From Rhodoferax sp. (lineage in GTDB: Bacteria; Pseudomonadota; Gammaproteobacteria; Burkholderiales; Burkholderiaceae_C): a DNA stretch of 39,114 bases. A model generated the notes under the pieces. The model was not told the DNA's origin. It saw nothing but the letters and a program-made list of their open reading frames with translations, and ran no database searches. The position numbers and the translations under genes were made by a program. This document shows positions 8,742 through 18,266 of the stretch, one piece after another. Numbering within the stretch: the stretch's first letter is position 1; each line of letters starts with the position of its first letter. The DNA lies in contig JAUXOA010000003.1 of assembly GCA_030682475.1 (NCBI GenBank), positions 1 through 39,114 on the forward strand, given 5' to 3'.

Positions 8742-8846
8742 TTGTGGGACAGGCCGCTGCCTGAAACCTTGTGGGACAGACCGCAGTTACGCGAAGCGAA
8801 CAAGCTCTGTCCCCAACATTTCAAGAAGCAAGCTCAGTCCTCAACT
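8742..8846 (+). repeat. Compound palindromic repeat (rpoB-rpoC gap)
   Basis: An outer copy starts TTGTGGGACAGG at 8742 and closes with CAGTCCTCAACT at 8835-8846. A complete inner copy lies at 8769-8818, from TTGTGGGACAG to CTCTGTCCCCAACA. The inner copy begins after CCTGAAACC, nearly the same junction as in the nusG-rplK compound copy. The unit begins 10 bases after the rpoB stop codon. Confidence 0.8.
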
Positions 8847-8857
8847 CTCCTGATATT

Positions 8858-8904
8858 TTGCGGGACAGACCAGGATGGCGCAGCAATCTGCTCTGTCCTC
8901 AACT
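8858..8904 (+). repeat. Palindromic repeat, copy G (simple, divergent middle, 47 bp)
   Basis: The copy begins TTGCGGGACAG and ends CTCTGTCCTCAACT, with a different middle (CCAGGATGGCGCAGCAATCTG). It shares the left flank TGATAT and right flank GATTAA with other copies. It ends six bases before the AAAGGA that serves rpoC. Confidence 0.82.
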
Positions 8905-8925
8905 GATTAAAAAGGAATTAGTGTC

Positions 8926-11900
8926 ATGAAATCATTACTCGACCTGTTCAAGCAGTTCACGCCCGATGAGCACTTTAATGCCATCAAGATCGGCATGGCT
9001 TCGCCCGAGAAGATCCGTTCCTGGTCTTTCGGTGAAGTCAAAAAGCCGGAAACCATTAACTACCGTACCTTCAAGCCCGAGCGCGACGGCTTGTTTTGTG
9101 CCAAGATTTTTGGTCCTATCAAGGACTACGAATGCCTGTGCGGAAAATACAAGCGCCTCAAACACCGTGGCGTGATCTGCGAGAAGTGCGGCGTTGAAGT
9201 GACCCAGACCAAAGTGCGGCGCGAACGCATGGGCCACATCGACCTGGCAGCGCCTTGTGCGCACATCTGGTTCCTGAAGTCACTTCCCAGCCGCCTCGGT
9301 TTGGTGCTCGACATGACCCTGCGTGACATTGAACGTGTGCTGTACTTTGAAGCTTACGTGGTGACCGATCCGGGCATGACACCGCTGAAGAAATTCAGCA
9401 TCATGTCGGAAGACGACTTTGATGCCAAGTTCAAGGAATATGGCGATGAGTTTCAGGCCAAGATGGGCGCCGAAGGCATCAAGGATTTGCTGCAAAGCAT
9501 TGATATTGACGGATCGATCGAAAAGCTTCGCAACGACCCGACCGGCTCCGAGTTGAAGATCAAGAAAAACACCAAGCGGCTCAAGTTGCTTGAAGCGTTC
9601 AAAAAATCCGGCATCAAGCCGGCGTGGATGGTACTCGAGGTTTTGCCGGTATTGCCGCCGGACCTGCGGCCCCTGGTGCCGCTGGACGGTGGCCGTTTTG
9701 CCACCTCGGATCTGAACGACCTGTATCGCCGCGTCATCAACCGCAACAGCCGCCTGCGTCGACTGCTCGAGTTGAAGGCTCCGGAAATCATTGCCCGCAA
9801 TGAAAAACGCATGCTGCAAGAAGCGGTCGATTCGCTGCTGGACAACGGTCGTCGCGGCAAGGCCATGACCGGCGCCAACAAGCGTGCGCTCAAGTCGCTG
9901 GCCGACATGATCAAAGGCAAGAGCGGGCGTTTCCGCCAGAACTTGCTGGGCAAGCGGGTTGACTACTCGGGTCGCTCCGTGATTGTGGTGGGCCCCACGC
10001 TCAAACTCCATCAGTGCGGCTTGCCCAAGCTGATGGCGCTTGAGTTGTTCAAGCCTTTCATCTTCGCACGCCTCGAAGTCATGGGCATTGCCACCACCAT
10101 CAAGGCGGCCAAGAAGGAAGTCGAATCCGGTACGCCGGTGGTGTGGGACATTCTGGAAGAGGTGATCAGAGAGCACCCGGTGATGTTGAACCGTGCGCCT
10201 ACGTTGCACCGCTTGGGCATTCAGGCCTTTGAGCCGATCCTGATCGAAGGCAAAGCGATTCAGCTCCATCCGCTGGTGTGCGCGGCGTTCAACGCCGACT
10301 TTGACGGTGACCAGATGGCGGTTCACGTGCCACTTTCGGTGGAAGCACAGGTGGAATGCCGCACCCTGATGCTGGCCTCCAATAACGTGCTCTTCCCGTC
10401 CAACGGCGAACCGTCAATTGTTCCGTCGCAAGACGTGGTGCTGGGTTTGTACTACACCACCCGCGACCGCATCAACGGCAAGGGCGAGGGTTTGATCTTT
10501 GCCGATACCGGTGAAGTGCAACGCGCCTTCGATGCCGGCGAGGTTGAATTGACTGCCCGCATTAATGTGCGGCTGACGGAGTACACCAAGAACAAAGAAA
10601 CTGGCGAATTGGTGGCTTCGACCAAACTGTGGGAAACCACGGCCGGTCGTGCCTTGTTGTCAGAAATCTTGCCCAAGGGACTGCCGTTTTCGAACATCAA
10701 CAAGGCACTGAAGAAAAAAGAAATATCGAAGCTCATCAACGTCTCGTTCCGTAAATGTGGCCTCAAAGAGACCGTGGTGTTTGCCGACAAGCTGCTGCAA
10801 TATGGTTTCCGTCTTGCGACGAAGGCCGGCATCTCGATCTGCATTGATGACATGCTGGTGCCTACTGAAAAGCACGGCATCATCGAACGCGCTGAAAAAG
10901 AGGTCAAGGAAATCGGACAACAGTACACCTCCGGTCTGGTGACTTCCGGCGAACGCTACAACAAGGTGGTGGACATCTGGGGTAAGGCCGGAGATGAAGT
11001 GTCCAAGGTCATGATGGCCCAGCTGTCCAGGGAAATGGTCACTGACCGCCATGGCAAGCAGGTTCAGCAGGAGTCCTTCAATTCCATCTACATGATGGCT
11101 GACTCGGGTGCTCGTGGCTCAGCGGCCCAGATTCGTCAGGTGGCCGGCATGCGTGGCCTGATGGCCAAGCCTGACGGCTCCATCATCGAGACGCCGATCA
11201 CCGCGAACTTCCGCGAAGGCTTGAACGTGCTGGAGTACTTTATCTCTACCCACGGTGCCCGAAAAGGTCTCGCGGACACTGCGTTGAAGACCGCCAACTC
11301 GGGTTACCTGACACGGCGTCTGGTCGATGTGACGCAGGATCTGGTGGTGACCGAACAGGACTGCGGCACGCACGGGGGTTACCTGATGCGTGCGATCGTC
11401 GAAGGCGGTGAAGTCATTGAATCCTTGCGCGATCGCATTTTGGGGCGTACGGCAGCCGATGACGTGCTGCATCCAGAGAACCGTTCCGTACTGGCCGCTG
11501 CCGGTGCCATGCTGGACGAAGACCTGATTGACGAACTTGAAGTCGCTGGGGTCGATGAAGTCAAAGTACGTACCGCACTGACTTGCGAAACCCGTTTTGG
11601 CATTTGCGCCAGATGCTACGGCCGCGATCTGGGCCGGGGTGGCCTGGTCAATGGCGGTGAAGCGGTCGGCGTGATTGCGGCGCAATCGATCGGCGAGCCC
11701 GGTACCCAGTTGACCATGCGCACCTTCCACATCGGTGGTGCCGCCTCACGTGCGGCCATAGCCTCCAGCGTGGAGGCCAAGTCCAACGGAAGTATTGGCT
11801 TCAACGTCACGATGCGCTATGTGACGAACGGCAAAAAGGAACTGGTGGTGATTTCCCGTTCCGGTGAAATCGTCATTCATGACGAGCACGGCCGTGAGCG

Positions 11901-13143
11901 CGAACGCCACAAGGTGCCTTATGGCGCCGTGCTGGCGGTCAAAGCAGACCAGACCATCAAGGCCGGCGCGATCCTTGCCAACTGGGATCCTTTGACCCGC
12001 CCCATCATCACCGAGTTCGCTGGCAAGGCCCATTTTGAGAATGTCGAAGAAGGCCTGACGGTGGCCAAACAGGTGGACGAAGTAACGGGCCTGTCCACCA
12101 TGGTCGTCATCGACCCCAAACGCCGTGGTTCGGCCAAAGTGATCCGTCCGCAAGTCAAGTTGATTGACGCTTCCGGCAACGAGGTCAAAATTCCCGGCAC
12201 CGACCATTCCGTGACCATCGGGTTCCCGATTGGCTCACTGGTCCAGGTGCGTGACGGTCAGGACGTGGGCCCGGGCGAGGTGCTGGCCCGGATTCCGATT
12301 GAAGGCCAGAAGACGCGCGATATCACCGGCGGTTTGCCACGTGTTGCCGAATTGTTCGAGGCCCGTTCGCCCAAGGACAAGGGTGTTCTGGCTGAAATGA
12401 CGGGTACCGTGTCATTCGGTAAAGAGACCAAGGGCAAGATCCGTTTGCAGATCACCGACCCTGAAGGCGCAGTCTGGGAAGAACTCGTGCCCAAGGAGAA
12501 GAGCATCATCGTGCACGAAGGCCAGGTCGTCAATAAGGGCGAAAGCGTGGTGGACGGCCCCGCCGATCCGCAGGACATTTTGCGACTGCTCGGTTCGGAA
12601 GAGCTGGCCCGTTACATTGTTGACGAAGTGCAAGATGTTTACCGCTTGCAGGGTGTGAAGATCAACGACAAGCACATTGAAGTGATTGTTCGCCAGATGT
12701 TGCGTCGGGTGGTGGTTGAGAATGCTGGCGACTCCAGCTATATCAACGGCGAGCAGGTCGAACGCTCGGAGATGCTCAACACCAATGATGCATTGCGCGC
12801 CGAGGGCAAAATTGCGGCACGCTTCACCAATTTGTTGCTCGGTATTACCAAGGCATCGTTGTCAACCGACAGCTTCATCAGCGCGGCCTCGTTCCAGGAG
12901 ACTACCCGTGTTCTGACAGAAGCCGCCATCATGGGCAAGCGCGATGAATTGCGTGGTTTGAAGGAAAACGTGATTGTCGGTCGACTGATTCCTGCCGGTA
13001 CTGGGCTGGCTTATCACGAAGCCCGCAAAGTTCGCGAAAATATGGACGATACCGAGCGTCGCGCCATTGCCGAAGCTGAAGCCGCCGAACTTGCCGGTGC
13101 CACCGACGCCACGCAAACCGATGAAGGAGTGGTCACCGAGTAA
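8926..13143 (+). CDS. rpoC: DNA-directed RNA polymerase subunit beta'
   Basis: The beta' subunit holds the catalytic Mg2+ and the clamp. The 1405-residue product is full length. Its N-terminal zinc site reads [22 protein letters not shown]. The catalytic loop [16 protein letters not shown] supplies the three Asp residues. The second zinc site has [19 protein letters not shown], and the trigger-loop region includes [16 protein letters not shown]. The ATG at 8926 has AAAGGA about 10 bases upstream. The C-terminal tail is acidic and Ala/Thr-rich ([14 protein letters not shown]). The gene ends the operon and is followed by a strong terminator. Confidence 0.99.
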   Translation: MKSLLDLFKQFTPDEHFNAIKIGMASPEKIRSWSFGEVKKPETINYRTFKPERDGLFCAKIFGPIKDYECLCGKYKRLKHRGVICEKCGVEVTQTKVRRERMGHIDLAAPCAHIWFLKSLPSRLGLVLDMTLRDIERVLYFEAYVVTDPGMTPLKKFSIMSEDDFDAKFKEYGDEFQAKMGAEGIKDLLQSIDIDGSIEKLRNDPTGSELKIKKNTKRLKLLEAFKKSGIKPAWMVLEVLPVLPPDLRPLVPLDGGRFATSDLNDLYRRVINRNSRLRRLLELKAPEIIARNEKRMLQEAVDSLLDNGRRGKAMTGANKRALKSLADMIKGKSGRFRQNLLGKRVDYSGRSVIVVGPTLKLHQCGLPKLMALELFKPFIFARLEVMGIATTIKAAKKEVESGTPVVWDILEEVIREHPVMLNRAPTLHRLGIQAFEPILIEGKAIQLHPLVCAAFNADFDGDQMAVHVPLSVEAQVECRTLMLASNNVLFPSNGEPSIVPSQDVVLGLYYTTRDRINGKGEGLIFADTGEVQRAFDAGEVELTARINVRLTEYTKNKETGELVASTKLWETTAGRALLSEILPKGLPFSNINKALKKKEISKLINVSFRKCGLKETVVFADKLLQYGFRLATKAGISICIDDMLVPTEKHGIIERAEKEVKEIGQQYTSGLVTSGERYNKVVDIWGKAGDEVSKVMMAQLSREMVTDRHGKQVQQESFNSIYMMADSGARGSAAQIRQVAGMRGLMAKPDGSIIETPITANFREGLNVLEYFISTHGARKGLADTALKTANSGYLTRRLVDVTQDLVVTEQDCGTHGGYLMRAIVEGGEVIESLRDRILGRTAADDVLHPENRSVLAAAGAMLDEDLIDELEVAGVDEVKVRTALTCETRFGICARCYGRDLGRGGLVNGGEAVGVIAAQSIGEPGTQLTMRTFHIGGAASRAAIASSVEAKSNGSIGFNVTMRYVTNGKKELVVISRSGEIVIHDEHGRERERHKVPYGAVLAVKADQTIKAGAILANWDPLTRPIITEFAGKAHFENVEEGLTVAKQVDEVTGLSTMVVIDPKRRGSAKVIRPQVKLIDASGNEVKIPGTDHSVTIGFPIGSLVQVRDGQDVGPGEVLARIPIEGQKTRDITGGLPRVAELFEARSPKDKGVLAEMTGTVSFGKETKGKIRLQITDPEGAVWEELVPKEKSIIVHEGQVVNKGESVVDGPADPQDILRLLGSEELARYIVDEVQDVYRLQGVKINDKHIEVIVRQMLRRVVVENAGDSSYINGEQVERSEMLNTNDALRAEGKIAARFTNLLLGITKASLSTDSFISAASFQETTRVLTEAAIMGKRDELRGLKENVIVGRLIPAGTGLAYHEARKVRENMDDTERRAIAEAEAAELAGATDATQTDEGVVTE

Positions 13144-13169
13144 CACTCTCCCTGCTACTTAAAAGATGG

Positions 13170-13205
13170 CGCCTCAAGTCCTTTTATCAGGGCTTGAGGC
13201 GTTTT
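13170..13205 (+). terminator. Intrinsic terminator of the rpl-rpo operon
   Basis: CGCCTCAAG (13170-13178) pairs with CTTGAGGCG (13193-13201). Inner pairs TCC/GGG extend the stem to 12 base pairs around an eight-base loop, and TTTT follows. It lies 27 bases after the rpoC stop, as expected for operon termination, and just before rsmB. Confidence 0.88.
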
Positions 13206-13215
13206 ACATTGTTTG

Positions 13216-14544
13216 ATGATGGACGCGAACGAACAAAAAATCCCGTTGTGGCGCCAGTTGCAGGCGACGGCCGCTGTTTTGCAGGGCATCCGTTCAGGCA
13301 TGTCCGGAACGGATGCGCTGGACGCTGTTCCCGCCGATTTGCGGCCTGGCGTGCAGGCGCTGACATTTCACGTGCTGCGCTCACTTGGCCGCGCTGAAGC
13401 GCTGCGACAGTTGCTCGCGGGCCGGAGCCCGCCGCCGCCAGCCGACGCTCTGCTGTGCACGGCGCTGGCGCTGGCGTGGCGCGAGCAGGACGCCCCCTAT
13501 GAGGTATTTACCCTTGTCAATCAGGCGGTGGAGGCGGCCAAGAGAAGTGCTGCTACCCAGCCACAGGCACGCTTTATCAATGCCTGCTTACGCCGTTTCT
13601 TGCGCGAACGCGACACCTTGGTGGCAATCACTGACCAACAACCGGTGGCGCGGTGGAACCATCCCCAATGGTGGATTGATCGACTCCAGAAAGAGCGACC
13701 AGGTGACTGGCAGGCAATTCTTGCAGCCAACAACCGCCATGCACCGATGACGCTGCGGGTTAACGCCAGACGGTCCGGCGTGTTGCCCTATTTACAGACG
13801 CTGATCGCAGCTGGTCTGAAAGCTATCGCGGCGGGCAACTGGGGCGTCACCCTGGAACAAGCCAGGCCCGTGCAGGACTTGCCAGGCTTTGCGCAGGGTG
13901 TTGTGTCGGTGCAGGACGGCGCCGCGCAGCTTGCTGCCCCCCTGCTGTTGTCCGGACTGGCCTCGGCGGGTCCGCTCCATGTGCTGGACGCCTGCGCCGC
14001 CCCGGGTGGCAAAACCGCGCACCTGCTGGAGATCGCGGATTGCAAAGTGACCGCGCTGGATGTTGACCCCGTGCGTTGTGAACGAATTCACCAAACCCTG
14101 CAACGGCTGGGGCTGCAAGCCCGGGTTCTGGTGGCTGATGCGGCTAAGCCTTCGGCCTGGTGGGACGGCCAGTTGTTTGACGCCATTTTGCTGGACGCGC
14201 CTTGCTCCGCCTCAGGCATTGTGCGACGTCACCCTGATGTGCGCTGGTTGCGGCGGGAGTCCGATATTGCCCAGCTTGTCGCAATTCAAGCCCGGCTGCT
14301 GAAGGCCTTGTGGCCATTGCTGAAGCCGGGTGGGCAACTGTTGTACTGTACCTGCTCTGTTTTCAGGGCCGAGGGTGCGGATCAGATACAAACGTTTCTT
14401 GCGCACAACACCCATGCTACCTTGCTCCCTTCGCCAGGGCATTTAATACCCCAGGGCGGGGCAAATAGCGACGGCGTCCCGGACAATCCAATCGGTGACC
14501 ATGACGGCTTTTATTACGCATTGCTGGAAAAACGCGCGGCTTGA
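13216..14544 (+). CDS. rsmB: 16S rRNA (cytosine(967)-C5)-methyltransferase RsmB
   Basis: RsmB (Sun/Fmu) uses S-adenosylmethionine to methylate C967 of 16S rRNA. The product has about 442 residues, the family's usual size. The first 140 or so residues are a NusB-like RNA-binding domain (WREQDAPYEVFTLVNQAVEA, RFINACLRRFLRER). The methyltransferase part has the SAM loop DACAAPGGKTAHLLE near 258-272, the motif IV DAPCSASGIVRRHPD near 326, and the YCTCS catalytic-cysteine motif near 376. A TTG and two ATG codons stand in tandem at 13213-13221 and no clear ribosome-binding site separates them, so the exact start is uncertain by one or two codons. The 3' end overlaps the next gene. Confidence 0.95.
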   Translation: MMDANEQKIPLWRQLQATAAVLQGIRSGMSGTDALDAVPADLRPGVQALTFHVLRSLGRAEALRQLLAGRSPPPPADALLCTALALAWREQDAPYEVFTLVNQAVEAAKRSAATQPQARFINACLRRFLRERDTLVAITDQQPVARWNHPQWWIDRLQKERPGDWQAILAANNRHAPMTLRVNARRSGVLPYLQTLIAAGLKAIAAGNWGVTLEQARPVQDLPGFAQGVVSVQDGAAQLAAPLLLSGLASAGPLHVLDACAAPGGKTAHLLEIADCKVTALDVDPVRCERIHQTLQRLGLQARVLVADAAKPSAWWDGQLFDAILLDAPCSASGIVRRHPDVRWLRRESDIAQLVAIQARLLKALWPLLKPGGQLLYCTCSVFRAEGADQIQTFLAHNTHATLLPSPGHLIPQGGANSDGVPDNPIGDHDGFYYALLEKRAA

Positions 14545-15136
14545 CCTGATCGGGCTGCTGGCCTGTGCGTGTCTGGTGTGGGGCCACCCCGGGTCGGCGC
14601 GGGCGCAGTCCCCGGCGACAGAAATTCCCCTGTTGCGGTTTGAGCGCGCTGGCGAATCCGTTCTTCTCACCGCTACCGTCAAATTCGAATTGTCTGCAGC
14701 AGTTGAGGAGGCGCTACTCAAGGGTGTCGCCATGATTTTCGTGGCCGAAGCGGACGTGTTTCGCGAACGCTGGTACTGGACGAACAAGAAAGTGGCAAGC
14801 GCCGAGCGTCATATGCGGCTGGCCTATCAGCCGCTGACCCGCCGCTGGCGGCTGAACGTGGCCTCCGGCCTGATCACCCATGCCGGGCTGGGTGTGGCCC
14901 TCAGTCAGAACTTTGAGGCATTGCCCGACGCCTTGGCGGCCGTGCAACGGTTGTCGCGCTGGAAGATTGCCGATGCCCCGGAACTCGACCTTGAACAACG
15001 CCATCTCGTGGAGTTCCGTTTTCGTCTGGATATGTCTCAGTTGCCGCGTCCATTCCAGATTGGTACGCTGGGTCAGTCCGACTGGAACATCTCAGTCTCA
15101 TCCCGCCAAGCCCTGGTATTGGAGAACGCAAAGTGA
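14501..15136 (+). CDS. DUF4390 domain-containing exported protein
   Basis: The protein of about 211 residues matches the DUF4390 family found in Betaproteobacteria, whose molecular function is not known. It begins with a short basic/hydrophobic segment (RLDLIGLLACACLVWG) ending in a signal-peptidase-like ARA site near residue 33, so it is probably exported. The rest is mainly beta-type sequence with conserved ERWYWTNKKVA, YQPLTRRWRL and the C-terminal QSDWNISVSSR. The start lies inside rsmB. A GTG two codons upstream (14495) is also possible, and neither has a clear Shine-Dalgarno. The stop overlaps the kinase start by four bases. Constant linkage to the NtrY-type kinase suggests a role with envelope sensing, but that is inference. 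Confidence 0.85.
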   Translation: MTAFITHCWKNARLDLIGLLACACLVWGHPGSARAQSPATEIPLLRFERAGESVLLTATVKFELSAAVEEALLKGVAMIFVAEADVFRERWYWTNKKVASAERHMRLAYQPLTRRWRLNVASGLITHAGLGVALSQNFEALPDALAAVQRLSRWKIADAPELDLEQRHLVEFRFRLDMSQLPRPFQIGTLGQSDWNISVSSRQALVLENAK

Positions 15137-17418
15137 GCGGTACAGGCGCTGCGACCGCTGCAGCGGGCCGCTTTTCCCTGAGGAACTCCCGGGCCCTGCG
15201 CTGGACCGTGGGTGCCGGTCTGGCTGCCATGGTGGCGATCGGCCTGGTGCTGCTGTTCCTGCTGACGCAGGCCACCACGAACCGTGAAATGTATGAGCGC
15301 AATTACGCGCGACTCTTTGTGCTCAATGTGGTGGTTGCGAGTCTGCTGCTGGTCATCATTGTGTGGATTGCCTACCGGCTGTTGAGGCGGCTGCGTCAGG
15401 GCAAATTTGGCAGCCGCCTGCTGGTCAAACTGGCCGCAATTTTTGCGTTGGCAGGGTTTGCTCCGGGCGTCCTGATTTATGTGGTTTCCTACCAGTTCGT
15501 ATCGCGCTCGATTGAAAGCTGGTTTGACGTCAAGGTTGAGGGGGCGCTGGATGCGGGCCTCAATCTCGGACGTGTCACGCTGGAAACCCTGTCCAACGAA
15601 TTGGCCAGCAAGGCGCGTGCTTCAGCGTTACAACTGGCAGACACGCCCGATGTCAGTGCCGCCTTGCCGCTGGAGCGCGCCCGCGAGCAGTTGGCTGCGA
15701 GTGATCTGATGCTGTGGAGCGCCTCGGGGCAGTTGATTGCCGCAGCCGGCCAATCCCGCTACCAGCTCAATCCGGAACGGCCAAGCCAGCAGCAGTTCCG
15801 CAACGCGCGAGTGCAGAGGTCCGTCACCTGGATTGAGGGGCTGGATGACGCGGTGCCGGGCGCTGCGGGGAATGCACGTATCAAGGCGCTGGTTCTGGTC
15901 TCCAGCACCAGTTTGGGTTTGCTGGGTGAACCGCGTTTTCTGCTGGTGTCGAAAACATTGTCGCCAACGCTGGTAGCCAACGCGCTGGCCGTCACGGAAG
16001 CCAATCGTGAGTATCAAGAGCGGGCGCTGGCACGCGAGGGGCTTCGCCGCATGTACATCGGAACCTTGACGCTCAGTCTGTTTCTGGCGGTGTTTGGCGC
16101 CGTGCTGTTGGCGGTTGTACTCGGTAACCAGATTGCCCGCCCACTGCTATTGCTGGCCGACGGCGTGCGCCAGGTGGCGGCTGGAGATTTGACACCGAAA
16201 GCGTCCCTGCAAGGACGCGACGAGCTGGACGGCTTGACCCGTTCGTTTGCCGACATGACGCAACAACTGGCAGATGCCCGACAAGCGGTCCAGGCCAGTA
16301 TGGAGCAGGTCAATGCGGCACGGGCCAATTTGCAGACAATTCTCGATAACCTCACGGCCGGGGTCATGGTGCTCGATGCGCAAGGCGTCATTTTGTCGGC
16401 CAATCCAGGCGCCACCCGCATTCTTCGGGTACCGCTGGCTGCCTGCGAGGGCCATCGCCTGGCAGAAATTGAGGGTCTTCAGTCGTTTGGAGAAAACGTC
16501 CAAGCTCAGTTTGATTCGCTTCTGGGAGAGCGCAGCGAACATGGCCTGGATCACTGGCAGCAATCCTTTGAGCTTGGGAACGCGGCCGCCGGGATGCTTG
16601 GCAGGCCGGCCGAGAGTGCTATAATTTTAGTAGCACGTGGCGCAGAACTACCGGGGTCTAGCAGGCTTTTGGTCTTTGATGACATTTCTGAAATTGTGTC
16701 CGCACAACGGGCCCAGGCGTGGGGTGAAGTCGCCCGACGATTGGCGCACGAGATCAAGAATCCGCTGACCCCCATCCAGTTGTCAGCCGAACGGCTGGAA
16801 ATGAAGCTGTCGGGCAAGGTGGCGCCGCCTGAGCAGGCCCTGCTCACCAAGTCAGTCAAAACCATCGTCGATCAGGTCGACGCCATGAAGCGTCTTGTGA
16901 ATGAATTCCGGGACTATGCAAGGCTGCCTGCGGCCGAACTCAAACCGGTTGATTTGAATGTCTTGGTATCAGAAGTATGGCACCTCTATGCCAGCGAAAC
17001 CATGCCGGTGCAGATGGAACTTGATCCACGCAGCCCGCGCGTGCTGGGGGACGCCCAGCAGCTGCGCCAGGTGTTGCACAACCTGCTTCAGAACGCGCAG
17101 GATGCAACTGAAACTGCAGGCCATACCGACGCCGGGTACAGCGTGATTATCAAAACCCAGTGGCTTGAAACCGCCAGGCGAGTTCGCCTGAGTGTGCTTG
17201 ACTGCGGCACAGGTTTTCCGGAACACATCCTCAAACGCGCGTTTGAACCCTACGTCACCACCAAAGCCAAGGGGACCGGTCTGGGATTGGCTGTCGTCAA
17301 AAAAATTGCCGACGAGCATGGCACCCGGGTGGACATTGCCAACCGTATCGTGGACGGTAAAGTGCTGGGCGCTCAAGTGTCGTTATCATTAGCCATAGAA
17401 AATGTCGTGCCGGGTTAG
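15133..17418 (+). CDS. ntrY: NtrY-type transmembrane sensor histidine kinase
   Basis: The 761-residue kinase starts with GTG inside the GTGA overlap with the preceding stop. It has three N-terminal hydrophobic segments (about 22-46, 60-84 and 97-122), a periplasmic or extracytoplasmic stretch, and another membrane segment near 308-332. A HAMP linker (QIARPLLLLADGVRQVAAGD) follows, then a PAS domain (about 385-500). The HisKA domain has the phospho-acceptor His539 in RRLAHEIKNPLTPIQLSAER, and the HATPase domain has NLLQNAQDAT, DCGTGFP and GTGLGLAVVK. The HEIKNPLTPIQ wording is typical of NtrY. Its partner is the response regulator 46 bases downstream. The signal sensed in this group is not settled (nitrogen, redox or envelope cues have been proposed for NtrY relatives). 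Confidence 0.93.
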   Translation: MSGTGAATAAAGRFSLRNSRALRWTVGAGLAAMVAIGLVLLFLLTQATTNREMYERNYARLFVLNVVVASLLLVIIVWIAYRLLRRLRQGKFGSRLLVKLAAIFALAGFAPGVLIYVVSYQFVSRSIESWFDVKVEGALDAGLNLGRVTLETLSNELASKARASALQLADTPDVSAALPLERAREQLAASDLMLWSASGQLIAAAGQSRYQLNPERPSQQQFRNARVQRSVTWIEGLDDAVPGAAGNARIKALVLVSSTSLGLLGEPRFLLVSKTLSPTLVANALAVTEANREYQERALAREGLRRMYIGTLTLSLFLAVFGAVLLAVVLGNQIARPLLLLADGVRQVAAGDLTPKASLQGRDELDGLTRSFADMTQQLADARQAVQASMEQVNAARANLQTILDNLTAGVMVLDAQGVILSANPGATRILRVPLAACEGHRLAEIEGLQSFGENVQAQFDSLLGERSEHGLDHWQQSFELGNAAAGMLGRPAESAIILVARGAELPGSSRLLVFDDISEIVSAQRAQAWGEVARRLAHEIKNPLTPIQLSAERLEMKLSGKVAPPEQALLTKSVKTIVDQVDAMKRLVNEFRDYARLPAAELKPVDLNVLVSEVWHLYASETMPVQMELDPRSPRVLGDAQQLRQVLHNLLQNAQDATETAGHTDAGYSVIIKTQWLETARRVRLSVLDCGTGFPEHILKRAFEPYVTTKAKGTGLGLAVVKKIADEHGTRVDIANRIVDGKVLGAQVSLSLAIENVVPG

Positions 17419-17464
17419 CCGGGCTGAATCGTTACAACATAGGCATACCCAAGGAACGCGCTAA

Positions 17465-18142
17465 ATGGCAAACATATTGGTGGTAGACGACGAGCTTGGC
17501 ATCCGCGACCTGTTATCGGAAATTCTGAACGACGAAGGGCATACCGTCGAAGTGGCTGAGAACGCGGCGCAAGCCCGTGCTGCCCGCTTGCGTGACCGAC
17601 CCGATCTGGTGCTGCTCGATATCTGGATGCCGGACACCGATGGCGTGACGCTTCTCAAGGAGTGGTCAGCCACCGGTGCGCTCACCATGCCCGTCATCAT
17701 GATGAGCGGTCATGCGACCATTGATACCGCTGTGGAGGCCACCAAGATTGGTGCGCTGGCATTCCTGGAGAAACCGATCACCCTGCAAAAGCTGCTCAAA
17801 GCAGTCGAGCAAGGGCTGGCGCGTGGCGCGATCCGCAGGCCAGCGGCACCTCTATTGGCGCCACCTGCCTTGCAGGGGGTGGACGTTGCCGTGGCGCTCG
17901 GGCAATCAGGCGCTGTCGCGGTAGAAGCGGGGCCTCAATCCCAACAAAGCTTCATGCTCGACAAACCCTTGCGCGAGTCCCGCGACGAGTTCGAGAAGGC
18001 CTACTTTGAGTACCACCTCGCCAAAGAAAATGGCTCCATGACACGGGTGGCGGAAAAAACGGGGCTTGAGAGAACACACCTCTATCGCAAGTTGAAGCAG
18101 TTGGGGGTTGATTTGACGCGCGGCAAGCGCAGCGCGGCTTGA
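17465..18142 (+). CDS. NtrX-like response regulator lacking the AAA+ domain
   Basis: This 225-residue regulator has a standard receiver domain at about 1-120, with acidic pocket DDE at 8-10, phospho-acceptor Asp52 in LLDIWMPDTDG, and the conserved Lys in FLEKPI. A Pro/Ala-rich linker follows. The C-terminal Fis-type helix-turn-helix at about 175-222 reads FEKAYFEYHLAKENGSMTRV and GLERTHLYRKLKQLGVD. The sigma-54 AAA+ ATPase domain that normally lies between these in NtrX/NtrC is absent, so the protein cannot open sigma-54 promoters itself and probably acts as a classical activator or repressor. The ATG follows AAGGAACGCGCTA. Pairing with the NtrY-type kinase is strongly suggested by adjacency. 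Confidence 0.9.
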   Translation: MANILVVDDELGIRDLLSEILNDEGHTVEVAENAAQARAARLRDRPDLVLLDIWMPDTDGVTLLKEWSATGALTMPVIMMSGHATIDTAVEATKIGALAFLEKPITLQKLLKAVEQGLARGAIRRPAAPLLAPPALQGVDVAVALGQSGAVAVEAGPQSQQSFMLDKPLRESRDEFEKAYFEYHLAKENGSMTRVAEKTGLERTHLYRKLKQLGVDLTRGKRSAA

Positions 18143-18174
18143 CTTTTGGGTCTCGATTACGGCAGAGTTGCTGC

Positions 18175-18180
18175 TATAAT
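18175..18180 (+). promoter_or_regulatory. Consensus -10 box for tRNA-Phe
   Basis: A perfect TATAAT lies 11 bases before the first base of tRNA-Phe, which would place transcription start a few bases before the tRNA. No good -35 hexamer is found at 16-18 bases spacing. TTGACT at 18139-18144 is too far away. A GC-rich discriminator (TTGCCGC) follows, typical of stable-RNA promoters. Confidence 0.65.
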
Positions 18181-18190
18181 TTGCCGCTCA

Positions 18191-18266
18191 GGCCCGGTAG
18201 CTCAGTCGGTAGAGCAGAGGATTGAAAATCCTTGTGTCGGTGGTTCGATTCCGCCCCAGGCCACCA
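18191..18266 (+). tRNA. pheT: tRNA-Phe (anticodon GAA)
   Basis: This is a 76-base cloverleaf with encoded CCA. The anticodon loop is TTGAAAA with GAA, the D-arm GCTCAGTCGGTAGAGC is standard, and the T-arm is GGTGG TTCGATT CCGCC. The acceptor stem GGCCCGG / CCAGGCC has a C-A mismatch at pair 5:68 (18195 and 18258), where the usual partner is G. The anticodon stem closes with a G-T pair at 27:43. The gene has its own -10 box and terminator. The symbol follows general usage and is not derived from the sequence. Confidence 0.94.

Noticed and set aside
337..8904. Repeats considered as a CRISPR array
   Set aside because: The copies are separated by whole genes, are internally palindromic, differ in length, and have no regular unique spacers or cas genes.
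18139..18144. TTGACT as the -35 box of tRNA-Phe
   Set aside because: The spacing to TATAAT is 30 bases, far from the usual 16-18.
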